Shown here in pieces: positions 24,311 to 37,300 of a stretch of DNA of 64,000 nt. This stretch comes from Dipteris shenzhenensis (Eukaryota > Polypodiophyta > Polypodiopsida > Gleicheniales), in assembly GCA_047967505.1 (NCBI GenBank), contig CM106540.1. The stretch is one strand, 5' to 3'. Position numbers and translations under genes: made by a program. The notes beneath the pieces were generated by a model. It saw nothing but the letters and a program-made list of their open reading frames with translations. It was not told the DNA's origin and did no database searches. Positions within the stretch are counted from its first letter, which is position 1; every line of letters begins with the position of its first letter.

Positions 24311-24599
24311 TAAACCATCCTAGTCACTGTAGCATTGCCATATCAAATTGTTTATTTCAAAATTTTGTTTTTAAATACAACAACTATGCCTTTTAAAAAT
24401 TTTGTAAAGATGCTACAAAAAGCTCTTTCTTTTGGATTTGGTAGATAGCTATGTTTAGAGGTAGTTTCAATCTTGGTATTGCACCAAGTCTTCTCTTTAT
24501 TTTCTAGCATAGTCTTGAATTGGTGTGACGTTACATGAGAGACAAGAGTCTATTAAATTCCATCAAATTGATCTTATAAATAATTTAGCGGTTTCAATT

Positions 24600-24805
24600 T
24601 TAGAATTCTCACAGATCCTAACCATTAAGTGTGCTAGTGTAAAACCACAAGTATTTCTTAAGGAAACCCACATAACGTCATCCCAAGGTGGAAGAGCGGG
24701 TTCAAGTCAAGAATTCTCATAAATTGTAACCACTAGGTGTGCCAGCGTAACAGCACAAAATATACATAGAGTTATCCTAAGGTTGAATTATAGTTAGTAA
24801 TCATG
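24600..24805. repeat. Tandem duplication of about 110 bp
   Basis: A segment running from attctcacagatcctaacca through gtgtgctagtgtaaaa-ccacaa recurs as attctcataaattgtaacca through gtgtgccagcgtaaca-gcacaa. Old duplication, no coding signal. Confidence 0.45.
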
Positions 24806-25069
24806 TGTCTTTACACCATAGAGAAATGAAGGACCACATTTGTGGGATATCTCTATTCCAATCTATACATATGGTTGTAAAAGTTATGCAACAATTCTAC
24901 GATAAGTTTGAAATGCGATTTGGTTTATTCCTTGATTCGTTTGAATTTATTATTTGTATTACTTTGGAGTTACATGTCCTGTTAACAATGCTAAGTACCC
25001 TACTTTCCAGGCTATGCATAAATCTACTCAATTGTGACACCCCATACTATATGTATGGTCTTGTGTTGC

Positions 25070-25160
25070 ATTAATAAATCAAATAGCCCACAAGTTGTCA
25101 GTATAAAGTTTGATCAAATGGGTCTCTTGAGTTCTCAAGACTAAACCTCATACCTCTCTG
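25070..25160 (-). repeat. Inverted partner of the repeat at 26,470-26,640
   Basis: Read on the minus strand, this segment (gaggtttagtcttgagaact, then caagagacccatttgatca) matches the plus strand at 26,480-26,630. The pair are probably LTR pieces of two related copia elements lying head to head. Confidence 0.5.
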
Positions 25161-25880
25161 CACAAGTGTGGCATCAACTTGCATCCTCAAAAGAAATCCT
25201 CTAGAGCAACTTCTCTATATACTTAGTCTACAATACCATATGTTTTCTTTGAAAAGTGTATCCCCAAATAGAATTGCATTGGCTCAAATCACTTAGTCCA
25301 AATGAAGAATGTAATCAATCATTGAAGGCTACAATGTCCTAGGCATCGGGTCTCATGGCAGAGCACATCATTAATGTAAAGTATGATGACCAAAAATTCA
25401 TCTCTAGTCTTTTTGACATAAAGTGTACTTTTAGTCGGACTATTTCAAGATCCATGTACAACAACATAAGTGTATATCTTCTTGTATCATGCTCTAGGTG
25501 CCCATTGAAGGCCATATTGAGATTTATTAGGGATTTATTCAACTGACTCACCTTATCTTCCTACCCTTATACACTTCTACACTAAATCATAGGGTTGAGA
25601 TATGTATACCTCCTCATGCAAATCTCCATGCAAGGAAGTATAGTTTATGTCCAACTAATGAACATTCCAGCATGATGAGCTGTCATAGCAATCATGCAGT
25701 TAATAGTAGTCATTCTGGACGTGGAAGAAAAGGTCTCCTCGAAGTCAATACCCTTCTATTGTGCATAGCCCTTTGCAATAAGTCTTTTTTTCAAATGGCC
25801 CACAATGCCAATTTATTTTTTGTTTAAACTTGTAAATCCACTTAGTGGCAATTGCTTTCCTACTGTAAAGGCAAGTCTAT
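25161..25880 (-). pseudogene. Ty1/copia reverse transcriptase relic
   Basis: On the minus strand the order is that of copia reverse transcriptase. AIATKWIYKFKQK lies near 25,850, then KTYCKGLCTIEGY, HVQNDYY and LDINYTSLHG. Next comes SLxYGLQWAPRA near 25,490-25,530, then STLYVKKTRDEFLVIILYI followed by NDV where copia has the YVDD box, and QFYLGIHFSKKTYGIV near 25,250. Many TGA and TAG stops interrupt it. The second Asp position reads Asn in the YVDD-like site. It is much more decayed than the copia element at 26.9-31.2 kb. Confidence 0.75.
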
Positions 25881-26469
25881 CAGATACCATATATAATTGT
25901 GCATGATGGAATTATATTCACTTTGCATAGCGACAATCCAATTTTATCCTCCTCTACATCTTCAAAGGAGAGTGGCTCCTCCTCACTACATGTGCAATCA
26001 AAAGCATAATCAATAAGTAATCAAGATACATGACAAGATGTCGAGCATGTCTTGAAAAGGTGATGAATGATTAAGCATCCCATTGTCATGTATTGCATCT
26101 AGTTGCCATTTGGGCATCGATGTGGATGCTTGAATTACTCTCATTTCGTCATTCATTACAGCCATTTGAATGCTTGAATTATTGTCATTTCCTTATTAAT
26201 TTCATCCTCCATAGTTGCCTCATCTATGGGCTGATGTATGGACACTGGGAGATGATTTTTTGTCAAAACAAGCTATTATCTTATTGTTATGGCTTGTGTT
26301 TCAAGACCTTGATGTGTATTTGAAATCTACAAATGTAACTAAGTGATATTGTACAAAGGCATCAAGGAATTAAATACATCACATGGACTAACTCTCATGA
26401 GATAAGTGCAAATAAGATGAGCCAAGTAGGAAGACAAGCCTAGCCATACTTCTTAAGATACCTACTTAT

Positions 26470-26640
26470 GGAGACAAATACGAGGTTTAGTCTTAAGGAC
26501 TCAAGAGAACCAATTGATTAGACTTTATACTAGTATGCTATGGGACTCTTGAGGACCCAAGAAACCCATTTGATTAGACTTTATACCATTAGGCTATGGG
26601 CTATTTGATCTATTTATGCAATACAAGGATGGACGTTCAG
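26470..26640 (+). repeat. Copia LTR-like segment with an internal duplication
   Basis: Within this stretch gattagactttata occurs twice, followed by ggctatggg and then ctatttgatctatttatgca. It lies upstream of the plus-strand copia gag and is inverted relative to 25,070-25,160. It may be a remnant of that element's 5' LTR, but no matching 3' copy was found. Confidence 0.4.
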
Positions 26641-26943
26641 TATGGCATGTCATAGTTGAGGATATTCATGCATAGGACATGGAGTAAGCACAAGTAGGCT
26701 ATGAAGAAGATATTTGGCTAGCCGATGGTGCCACAGGAGTCTGAATCCCAGAGGTTCTTTCATCGAAGGTTGTAAAGCCTCTTGGCTATTCCCGACATCA
26801 TTTGCCACAAGCCTTGTAATAGACTGGATTATATATTGCAATTCTATATTCACCAACAGTTCAGATTTCACTTGATACAATCAGTGTTTTGCAATTGATT
26901 CAGATAGTGATTTCACAGACACTTTGAGTATATTTCTTGCACC

Positions 26944-27543
26944 ATGTCTACAACTAGCAACCTCAATTTGGAGGAATCTGCTAAGCTAGACTACTCCAAT
27001 TATGGCACGTGGAAATATCCAATGGAGGCCATTCTTGTACTTCATGACAAATGGGAGTATGTCAATGGATCTACACCTAGACCATTGGACAATCCAGCCA
27101 CAGTAGTAGCTATCCTCCACCTGTTGCCACAACACCAAGCAGGATCTATAGTGGGATGTACAACTACACCAATTTTTTTTGCACCTGTAGCAGATCCAGC
27201 CATTGCAACAGCACAGGAAGAATGGGACAAGAAAGACAAGTATGCATATAATCTAATCAATCAGAATGTGCAAGATGTCATGCTGACGGTCAAGACATCA
27301 AAAGAAGCATGGGATATGTTCGCAACTCTCTATGAGTCCAAGAACACTTCCAAGATTGTCACGTTGAGAAACCAAATCAACCAGAGTTTTCACAACAATA
27401 GCAGTGAAACCGATCATGCTTACATACTCAGGATCAAGGATTACAACAATCAACTCACAGTAGTAGGAGAGACCATGAATCCAACAGAAATGATTCAAGT
27501 CATCCTGAATGGACTAGGAGAGGGATACAAGAATCTAGTCTAG
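26944..27543 (+). pseudogene. Copia Gag (capsid-like UBN2 domain), broken at residue 200
   Basis: The frame encodes 199 residues. It has the copia Gag hallmark LDYSNYGTWKYPMEAIL near residues 15-31, a long helical region with AWDMFATLYESKNTSKIV, and a C-terminal half with YILRIKDYNNQLTVVGETM. Gag forms the particle that packages element RNA. TAG at 27,541 breaks the frame where Gln is expected, and homologous sequence continues. Further downstream, near 27,847-27,890, lies the CX2CX4HX4C zinc knuckle CNYCHKFGHYKRDC. Confidence 0.85.
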
Positions 27544-27979
27544 AGTATTGCCATCCAATGGCAAATTTTGACACTAGAAGAGCTCTAATCAGTTTTACTT
27601 GGTGAAGAACTCAGGACGCAAGCCATTCACACACGCAAAGGTCATTCTAATGATCAAGCATTCACAGCTTGAGATAGAAGCAAAGGTAGAGGCAAAGGTA
27701 GATCATTCCAGCGAAGTGGTCATCATCAAAGTCAGAATTAGCATCAGCATCATCCTCAACAACATCACCATCAACAAAGAGGAAATCATTCCAAAAGAGG
27801 AAGATTCCAAGGCTGAGGGAATGCATCCACCAATGTGTTAAACATTCAGTGCAATTACTGTCATAAGTTTGGACATTACAAAAGAGATTGCCGCAAGAAG
27901 TAGTATGACCAAGGCGGTCAATCCAGCAGCAATCGACGAAATTTTTGAGGAAGAGGAAATCATCACGGTGGACATTCAA

Positions 27980-29437
27980 GTCACAGTCATTATGCCAATG
28001 AACCTGAGAATATGTTCCTTGCAAGCAAGGATATGCAGAAGATTCAAACAATTTATCTTGACATAGATTCAAATTTGAAAGAGGAATGCAGTGATCAAGT
28101 CGATCAACTGGATCAGGACCCTTGGTACATCAACAATGGTGCATCATCTCATATGACAAAGCACCAAGCATGGTTTACAGAGATGAAACCATTAGAAGGT
28201 CAAAAGAATGTTATCGAGACGACAAAAAATACACCGAATCTAGTTCAAGGGAAAGGTATCATCCCTATGAACAATTTCACTGGTATAAAAGGATTGGTGA
28301 AAGGTGTACTCTATGTTCTGAAGCTCAGTAAGAACCTCTTGTCAGTTGGTTAGATGATGGAACACAACTACTAAGTAATCTTGGATGGAGATGAATGCAT
28401 GATCAGAGACAAATCCAAAGGATATTAGCTAGTAGGAAAAGCATTCAAGGAAGGGCGCTTATTCAAAATGCTAGCTTTAGTACTAGATTTGCACGCCATG
28501 TCAGCTCAACTGCAACAAATGCCACTTTTCGCAGAATGGCACAAGAGATATGGACATGTCAATTTCAAAAGCTTGATAGAGCTCATAAATCAAAATATGG
28601 CTATTGGAATTCCTAAGCTTTAATTTCTTGGAAAAGTTTGCAAAGAATGCTAATTCGGTAAACATAAGCAAACCAACTTTGGTTGAAGCACCTCTCAAGC
28701 ACAAGGTATTCTTGATTTGATACATACATATGTATGGGGTTATGTCTAGACCCGCAGCATCAATGGTTCACTTTACTACTTGACTTTCATCGACGGCTAC
28801 AGTAGATATTGTTGGGTCTACTTTCTGAAAGAGAAATCTAAAGTGTTTTCCAAATTTCAAGAATTCAAGGTTATGGTAGAAAATCAGACAAGCAAAAAGA
28901 TCAAAGTCATGCGATCAGACACAGGAGGTGAATACATGTCTTCAACATTCATGAAATTTTGTAGAAGTAATGGCATTTGAAGACAATTCACTTGTGCAGA
29001 CACTCCTCAGCAAGTGCAAGAGCTGAAAGGAAGAATGGTATTTTAGCAGACAGTGCTAGAGCAATGGTCAGTGAGAAGCAATAGCCACTACAAACTACTT
29101 GCTTAATTGGCTTCCAACTGAACCGATACAGGGTATGACACCTTATGAAGCATTCAGTGGACATAAGCCACGCATTGGACATCTCTGCATATTTGGTTGC
29201 ATAGCATATGCCCACATACATGATGACCATTGCAAGAAATTGGATGCAAAGTCACACAAATGCATCATGGTTGGCTACAGTGAAGAAACCAAAGCATACA
29301 AGTTGTATGATCCCATCAACCGAAAGGTCATTATCTCTAGAGATTTAATCTTTGATGAGGAATCAAAATGGACAACCTCAAATACACAGGAGATAGACAC
29401 ATCGATTACACAGTCATCTATAGAAAAGGTTGATTAA
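27980..29437 (+). pseudogene. Copia protease and integrase region, broken
   Basis: WYINNGASSHMT near 28,125-28,160 corresponds to the protease site, but Asn replaces the catalytic Asp of the usual DSGA. WHKRYGHVNFKSLIELI near 28,540-28,590 and a downstream CKEC pair form the integrase zinc-binding site. TFIDGYSRYCWVYFL (28,783-28,827) carries the first catalytic Asp, and RSDTGGEY (about 28,913-28,936) the second. TGA at 28,978 and a frame change follow before the third catalytic residue. The C-terminal GKXXGYS-like segment reads CIMVGYSEETKAYKLYDP near 29,263-29,310. Confidence 0.8.
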
Positions 29438-31200
29438 AGAAGAGCAAGAATTGCCAGAAGCACCCCAAGAAGAGCCACAGCAACTCATACGGTCTACCAG
29501 GGAAAGAAGACCACCAGCCAGGTTGACATATGCTCAGAAAGTAAAAGCAATTCAAGTTGAAACCACCAATTATGCTCTTATGACTACCATCATGACTACA
29601 AAAGAGTCAGTGTACTTCGAAGATACAGTTGACAAGCTAGAATGGCAAACTGCTATGAATGAAGAAATGGAAGCTTTGTACAAGAATAATACTTGGGAAT
29701 TATGCAACCTTCCACACTAAGAAAGAAGGCAATCGCAAACAAATCAGTATACAAAGTGAAGTACGATCCAAATGGAAGCATTAAAAGACAAAGCCAAATG
29801 GAAGCATTGAAAGATGCAAAGTGAAGTATGATCCAAATGGAAGCATTGAAAGATACAAAGCCAGGCTAGTTGCAAAAGGATTCGCATAGCAATATGATTA
29901 GGATTATGATGAGACTTATGCTCCAGTAGCAAAGATGGATTCCATACGATTCTTGATATCACTAGCGACACTCAGCAGATGGAATGTGTACTAGCTCGAT
30001 GTCAAGGATGCCTTTCTCAATGGTTACCTAGACGAGGAAGCCTACATGCAACAACCAACTGGTTATGTTGAACCCAAGAAAAGAAAATCAAGTTTACCAT
30101 CTAAAGAAAAGCCTCTATGGCTTAAAGCAAGCACCCAAAAGTTGGTACAGCAGAATCGACAAGTATTTTGCTAATTAGGGATACATGAAATCCAATGGAG
30201 ATCATACTATCTACTAAAAAGCTCAAGGGAAAGACATTACTATTGCACTTTTGTAGTGATTTGATTGTGACCATAAGCAATGATAGCTTCATCAAAAAGC
30301 TAAAACAAGACTTATCTGCAGAGTTCAACATGAAAGATCTTGGACTTATGCACTATTGTCTTGGTATTGAGTTCTGGAGAGATTCAGACAACACCTTCAT
30401 GAGTCAACTAAAGTACGTTGATAGTCTCTTGAAGAAGTTTCATATGGCAGATTGCAAGATTGCAGCCAGTCCCATGATACAGAGTTTGAAACTTACAAAA
30501 GATTCAGAAAAGCCTACAGCCAATGACAGGTACTATCGGCAGCTCATCGGATCTCTTATATATCTAACTATGACATGACTAGATATTTGTTATGCAGTAA
30601 GCTCACTTGCACAATTTATGGCAAATCCAAAACAGTCTCATTGGAATATGGCCAAAAGAGTCTTGAGATACATTAGAGGTACAAGACAGTTTGGGATAGA
30701 ATATAGAGGAAGTCATCCAAGGTTGTCTGGATATTGTGACAGTGAGACTATGCTGGAGATCATGAGACCAGGAGATCCACAAAGGGATATGCATTTTTCC
30801 TTGGTCAAGGTGCTATATCATGGTTGTCAAACAAACAAACCACTATTTCTTTGTCTTCAATTGAAGCAAAATATACAGCACTCACTACAAGTGCATGATA
30901 GGACTATTGTCAGAAACATACTACTTTGATGAATCAAAGCCAATAACAATATACTGTGATAATCAATCGGCTCAAGCATTGGCCAAGAATCCAATACATC
31001 ACTCTAGGACAAAGCACATTGACGTAAGAGAGCACTTCATCAGAGAAAGAGTGTTACTTGGTGAGGTCACGCTGTAGCATTGTGATAGCAAAGAAAATCT
31101 TGCATACATCTTTACCAAACCACTCTATAAAGAGATTTTCAAAAAGCACCGACAAGCTCTTGGTTTGACGCAGAGAAAGGACATTTTCGTTAAAGGGGTA
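29430..31200 (+). pseudogene. Copia reverse transcriptase and RNase H region, broken
   Basis: Residues near 29,640-29,715 (WQTAMNEEMEALYKNNTWEL) start the reverse transcriptase domain. A local duplication at about 29,761-29,870 repeats gatccaaatggaagcatt three times. The polymerase site usually read YVDD appears as FCSD near 30,250-30,262. LSAEFNMKDLGLMHYCLGIE near 30,315-30,374 and the ANPKQSHWNMAKRVLRYIRG segment near 30,620 follow. RNase H ends with [15 protein letters not shown] and [16 protein letters not shown] near 30,950-31,052. Multiple stops prevent expression. Confidence 0.8.
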
Positions 31201-31400
31201 TGATGGAATATAATGCTCAGTCCTTCTTCGATTCTATCATCTTGAGGGAAGGCCTACTTCATGATGTTGATCTTGAGGGAAGGTGTTGAGAAACCATGCT
31301 CAACATCATGTGATCATAAGTACATAGCACTAACCTAATAGAGTGCTATAAAGGAAAGGGTTTGTATATATTTTACAATTTTAACTAAATCTAGTTTGTG
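31201..31400 (+). mobile_element. Probable 3' LTR of the copia element
   Basis: It begins TGATGGAATATAATGC directly after the purine tract. A tgttgagaaaccatgctcaa segment follows. The right end is not defined because no matching 5' LTR was found. Confidence 0.4.
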
Positions 31401-33870
31401 GTGTGCTCTTTAGCTGTGCCCTTTCTCCTCATCTCCACTCTTTTCCTCTCCCCTCTTCATATTTTGTCAGAGCTCTTTGCATACACATGCACTCTACATT
31501 GCTATTTTGTTGCCTTTTCTATTGTGGTAATGCCTATACATAATCATCATGATAGGCCTTTCATTGAGCATCTAAAGTTCCATATGCCTTACCATAGTTA
31601 TTTGTTGTGGCGACCTTTGGTTGCTCTCTCTCGCTATGGAAATGTATGGTGATATTATTGGTCTTGCTCTAACAACGTATGGTTCTACTTCTCTAACTTG
31701 TCTCTCAGGGAGGCCATTGGCATCTTCTATCTAGGTTGGTCTTGGTCCCATCATATAGCATGTGTGTTTGTGGCTAGCCAAGGGCATTGCTTTTGGCATT
31801 CAAGCTTGGACAAACATATTTTTTAAGATAGCAATACCCATAGCCAATACTTCAATATGCACTGAGGCTTGCTCATTGCATGAATCATGCCCTTATGTCT
31901 TCTACATAGGAAGCTACCTAAGGAGTGTTAATTGCTACTAAAGTTTGTGTTGCTTCTACCAATTGGGTGGAACTAACCTAAAATAGTTGCACTCCTTGGT
32001 AGCTTGCAACTTCCTTTATGCACCTTATAGTTTGATTTGTCTTTCTTGTGGTCTAGTCATGACTAACATCTAAAGCATCACCCTATCTCATAAGCTTCTA
32101 GCATTTCCATCCTCGTGCATCCAATGATTTGCTTTTGTTGTGTCTTTCATTATTGATGTTTGGCTTCTATTAGTTTCCCTAGCTTATGCGCCACTCTTTT
32201 GCATTATGAACATGTGCTTTTTGGCTACTGTCACATTGCTCAAGGTATAAATGTAGAAAGCATCTAGCAAAGTACAAACCCATTACAATTTATGCTCTTC
32301 AGCTATTGCCCATTCCTCTAGGTCTAAAGTGACTATAGAAAGCATCTATTACATTTCTACTACCACATGGCTTGAGTAGAAAGCATTCAGTAAGCTACAA
32401 GCCCATTATTTTATGTACTCTTCGACGATTGCCCATTATTTTATGTACTCTTCGACTATTGCCCATTCTATTTTATGTACTCTTCGTCTATTTTTGCAAT
32501 ATAGTCTAATTGTCTAGTTTTGTTACTTGTGATTATATTAGCTTATCATTAATACTTTGATTTCTCTCTCTTTGCAATCTGCATATATTACATAAGGGGA
32601 TGCATTTGGAGTGAATGCAATTTCTTTAGGTGTCATTTTATTAGACAAAATAATCTATCCTAATTACATTATTGCTCAATGCATAACAATCTTTGTCGTG
32701 AGCTTTTTATCATTGCTTCTACTAATATGGCACAAAGTAATGGGGAAATTCAATTGCTTGCTAGGCAGTTTTGGACCATGGATTGTTCATGATCTTGTTA
32801 TTTAATTACGTTATATAATTTCCTCATATGAGCTTGTTATATAATTCACTTATAGACGCCACATTGCTAGATATTCCATCTATTGTTTCTAAGTTGCTTA
32901 TTTCCAAATGAATAAACATAACCTCCTAACACATCCATACATTCATAAATATATGTCTTTCATTCATGGGAATAAGTGCATTATAAGAGCATAAAATATA
33001 GATCAAATCATTCTTTATGATTCCATAACTTTTGACACTAGCTCCTAACCTAACAATAATATATATCAATATCCCTTTATGGTTGTATATATATATACAC
33101 ATTATTTTTGTTAGTGTCATGACATCTGCTTCAGCTTTTGATTAATAAAATATTTATGGGCTTTGTGCAAGAATACTAGCTTTCAAGTTCTTAAAATACT
33201 TTACTATGATTTGTTAACTTTGTGTTTGAGAAGGTTTTTAAAAATGATTTTAATTTGTAATAAATGACATTAATTTTCCTTTGTGTACTATGTTGTTTAC
33301 ATATAATATAATTTCTCAATGATTGGTAATGGGTCTCCATTTATTATCCAATGGACATTCTTTCACAGTGACATATATCCTTTTTGACAAAATTATCATT
33401 TGCAGGGATCACGATGGTAGCATTATGGTTACCTTTTTAAAAATCTCGCATGACTTCTTTTTCAGTATAATGTTGCTCTTTAATCATGATTTATCATAGA
33501 CATAGATAATAAGTAGCTGGACCTATGACACCTAACTTCCCATTGTAATCGTTGTTGTTTGTGTATGGATGGTTATGCGTATCATTCCCTTGGTTTGGAG
33601 TAAACATGGAATTGGAGCATTATTGATTCAATCAGTAAGGTTCTTTTATTACAATTTTTTTTAAAATTACTATAATATGTCCTCCCAATTTTGCAATATT
33701 TGTTGTTAGCAATGAAATTCGAGTTTCTTTGTAGAATGTTGGTGAGGCTTAATCCCACATGGCCAACTAGACAAGCACTTTTGCCACCGATGGCATAACA
33801 ATCATGGGAAGGAACTTCCTCATCTTCAACTTGTAGAGTTCGATAATGGTGCACCCTATGACATTCCTTT
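31401..33870. other. AT-rich intergenic DNA with a short tandem repeat
   Basis: No gene is recognised. At 32,404-32,490 a unit of about 30-34 bp containing ttttatgtactcttcg and attgcccatt is repeated three times. A short (TA)n run lies near 33,087-33,101. Confidence 0.4.
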
Positions 33871-33878
33871 AGTGGCAC

Positions 33879-34310
33879 ATGCATCGTGGAAACCCTAGGC
33901 ACCCTTCTACTCCATTTTGTGGTTGTCTTGCAAGAGTACTGAAAGCCACACCTTCTCATAGATTGAACTTTCTTTTATGGCTTTTATTGGTCTATAAGCT
34001 CTCCACTAAAGACAAGGTTTCAAAATGGAAAGATATTTCCCCGGTCTACCTGTTATGTTAAGTGGCTCTTGAATCCCATCACACCATTTATTCTAGGAAT
34101 GCCTTGTTGCTCATAGAATTTGGCGAGCCATGAAACGTTGGCTTCAGCAAAGCCAGTTACAAATTGTGTTGAGATGGAAGACATCACTATGGGTAATAGG
34201 GGATATCATAGATCCTCTTGTGGAACATTGTTCGAGCATTAGTTATCCAACAAATGTAGAGGGCTCGAAATTTCTTCGTTTTTCACAGAATGTCATTGTT
34301 GATTGACATC
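33879..34310 (+). pseudogene. LINE remnant: reverse-transcriptase zinc-binding domain
   Basis: The frame 33,879-34,061 ends LNFLLWLLLVYKLSTKDKVS and then WKDISPVYLLC. This matches the typical plant LINE segment in which a Trp-Leu core, KLxTKD and CxLC precede a His/Cys pair. After TAA and a frame change, ECLVAHRIWRAMKRWLQQ near 34,100-34,150 matches the following part with its conserved Cys and IW. Only this domain survives. The zinc-binding domain follows the polymerase in non-LTR elements. Confidence 0.55.
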
Positions 34311-37300
34311 TTTCGGGCTACTCAAGGCAACATTATTAGTGTCCTTGAGTATTCTGGTTATAAGTTTTCGTACTTGGCTTTAGCTTCTTGTAGGCTTCGC
34401 AAGAAACTCTGTAGGTGAGCATGACGATGCTGCTACGTCTTTTCATTTTGTAAATCTTATTATCTTTTAATACTATTCCATCTTCCATGCTTTTTTTGTT
34501 GTTGCAATGTTTGTTACACACACTTCTGGACTCACTGGACTAATGTCTTTTTGGCAATGTCTCCTCTGAATAAAAATTAGAAGCATGTGTGGTATTTCTA
34601 GATCAGTCTCACTTGGATACTTCTCATGGCGTCTTTGGGCCTTCACATTTAGTTCTGTACGAGTGGTTCTGTAGGACTTGAGGATGCACATGCATGCATG
34701 CATGCATGCACGCATACGTGCTCATTGACACACACACACATGCACACTTACTACTCTAGTCCCCCTCATTGCGATGGCCTTCTCACATTCACCACGGTTT
34801 TACCTTCTTTCTTGTTTATTCCCTTCCACTCTCTTTCTCTCTCTCATTCATCCTAGAAAACCTTTCATAATAGCTTATTCTCATTCATCCTATAGAATAT
34901 TGTCACCTTTACGTGAAACTCTTTCATTCACAACATTTTTTAAAACTTAAATTGGTTTGTGTTCCACCTCCCCTCCTTGCTACATTTCAATTCCACCTTC
35001 TCTCATCTTACTTTATCGCTTGACGTGTCCCCAGCTTGCTCACCTTTAAAAACCTCCTTCCTCTTCATCTTCTCATCAAATTTTCACTCCACAGTTATGA
35101 AAGTTTCTACCCAACCATTTCTCCATCCAAACTTCCTCTCCTATGTAGTTGCCAATGTACAACAACTGCAGGATTGAGCCAACGTACAAAACTTGCAAGA
35201 TCATGGACCCACAAGTTTCTTGCATTTCCTTCCTTTTCTTAATGTTTTTTCAACTCACAACTCCCTTGTCTATTCACTCCTACCACCATTCATTCAGTTG
35301 GACTACTAGTGCACCTTACTTTCTACCTTCTTGAGCTGAGCCATCCACTTCACCTGACTTATTCTTGCCTTGCCATTTGCTACGACTCAAGTCCTCCTTT
35401 TACATTTGTCTCTCTTACTCTTTCTCCTTTCCAAGACGTTTATATAGACTTCACCTTTTATCAATTGATTCCACCACCTTTGTATCAGCCTATTCTCCAT
35501 TCATGCCATGGCTTAGCGCTCTTCTCACGTTCTTTTGGCTGTGCTTCTGTTAAACTACTCCTACTCTCCACTTCTTGACTTCTAGTATGCTTATGCTCTT
35601 GCTAATTAAGTTTCTATCATAGCACTATGCTTCAAGCCTTAAGTTTCTCTTTCTTAAGCTTCCTTTGAATTACAATCTTATTGTTCAAGTTTACATCCCT
35701 TCTATCTTATGATTACTTCTCTCCCTTCAATCTTGTACTGATGCATAATGTACATCTTTTTATAAAATTATTTCTATCTTATGAGTACTACTCTCCCTTG
35801 TACTTATGCATAAAGTACATCTTTTATAAAATCAGTCTTTCTTTATGAATGTTTATAGGTCTTTTCTATGAAATAGCTAATGTCTATAACACACTTTGGT
35901 AGAGAAAGATTCCTCTGAGCATATCTTTATAAACTCCCCCTTCTACGATAATGTTTTCCATGTACACCCTTTCTTAGGCTAATGAATTACTGCTTCTTTC
36001 CAAATTTAAACTTTGATGTTGATGATGGGCTCATGTTTTCTTACATATGGTTTTGATTAATTTTTTTTTGTGATCCCAATAACAAAGGAGGGGTGTTTAT
36101 GACAACTCTCTTCCCAACTAAGTCAACATAGGTTCTCACCCATGTTCTTTTTTAGATGGGGTGTGCGTGTGTGCTACATGCATGTACATATGTGCACGTG
36201 TGCACACATATACACATGCACGTAGTGGTTTAATGACAACCACCACCACCACTTCTAGGTTGATGACACTATTGATGATGAACACGACTTTTCTACCGTA
36301 GATAATAAGGGGTGTGTACATTGATCCACAAAAGGTGTGCTCCTATAGGTTGATGACACTATTGATGAACACGACTTTTCTATAGTAGATAGTAATGTGT
36401 GTGTACATCGATCCACAAAATGTGTGCTCTTTTTATAATGTGGAATTTTATCTAGATTGCCTTCATCCTAGCTAAGAGGGAGTTGCTTGATTGCATGCTT
36501 TAGTAATGCCCATGATGTACGTATGCATGAGTGTATGTTGATAGGCATTGTTTGTTTATGTTGATTATTCTAGCTTAAGGCTTTTAGAAAATGAAAGAAG
36601 AATGCCAACTTCAAGGACATACATAGGACAATTCCATTTATTATGAAAGGGACAAAAAAGGTGAAAATGCAATCGCATTTAAATTTGAGGTTCTACTTGT
36701 TCCTTCATGGACAATGAATGTTTTACTTCCACCATGACTATTGGTTGTTGTGACTTTGTTGTCCACATACAACTTGAATAATCATATAAGGGTCTACATG
36801 GATATATCCTTTGTAATGGATAAATGAATCCGTGTTCTTGCTTAAATTATGGATCCATCTTTATTTTTTGTGGAAACTTCTTGCTTATATATAAAACTCA
36901 AACCCTTTACATTTGTAAGCTCATTCTTTTATTAAAAGGCTTACAAGCCGACATGTGTTTTGATGAACTTCACTCGGCAAAAAGCTAAGCTTGTCATAGA
37001 ATTGCAATTGTTTACAATCACAAAAGACCTAAGGAGACCTCACAGTCAAAGCTCTTATGGGACTCTTACTAATTTAGCCAAATAGGTTACTTACATCTTT
37101 CTTTTTTTTTTTGGGGGGGGGGGGGGAGTAGTTGCATGTTTTTAAGATAGAGTCTACTTTATAGGAGTGGATTAAGGTTTTGTAGAAATTCATGAAGGTA
37201 TTTGATATGTTTATGAGTACATTGATGTCGTGTTATGTTTTTCCAATTATCATTTTATGGGCCAAATGTGGTCTTTGGAGATATGTGTGGCCACACAAAA

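Larger units (their letters stand above)
26944..31200 (+). mobile_element. Degenerate Ty1/copia retrotransposon internal region
   Basis: Gag starts at 26,944 and is followed by a zinc knuckle, protease, integrase, reverse transcriptase and RNase H in copia order. A purine run (taaaggggta) ends at 31,200 and is followed by TGATGGAATATAATGC, which looks like the start of a 3' LTR. No confident 5' LTR or primer-binding site was found. Stops (many TAG or TGA) and frame changes are spread over all domains, so the element cannot move on its own. Confidence 0.85.

Noticed and set aside
36061-36180. Possible terminator-like T run and purine/pyrimidine patches
   Set aside because: No gene ends nearby, and simple runs are common in this AT-rich spacer.
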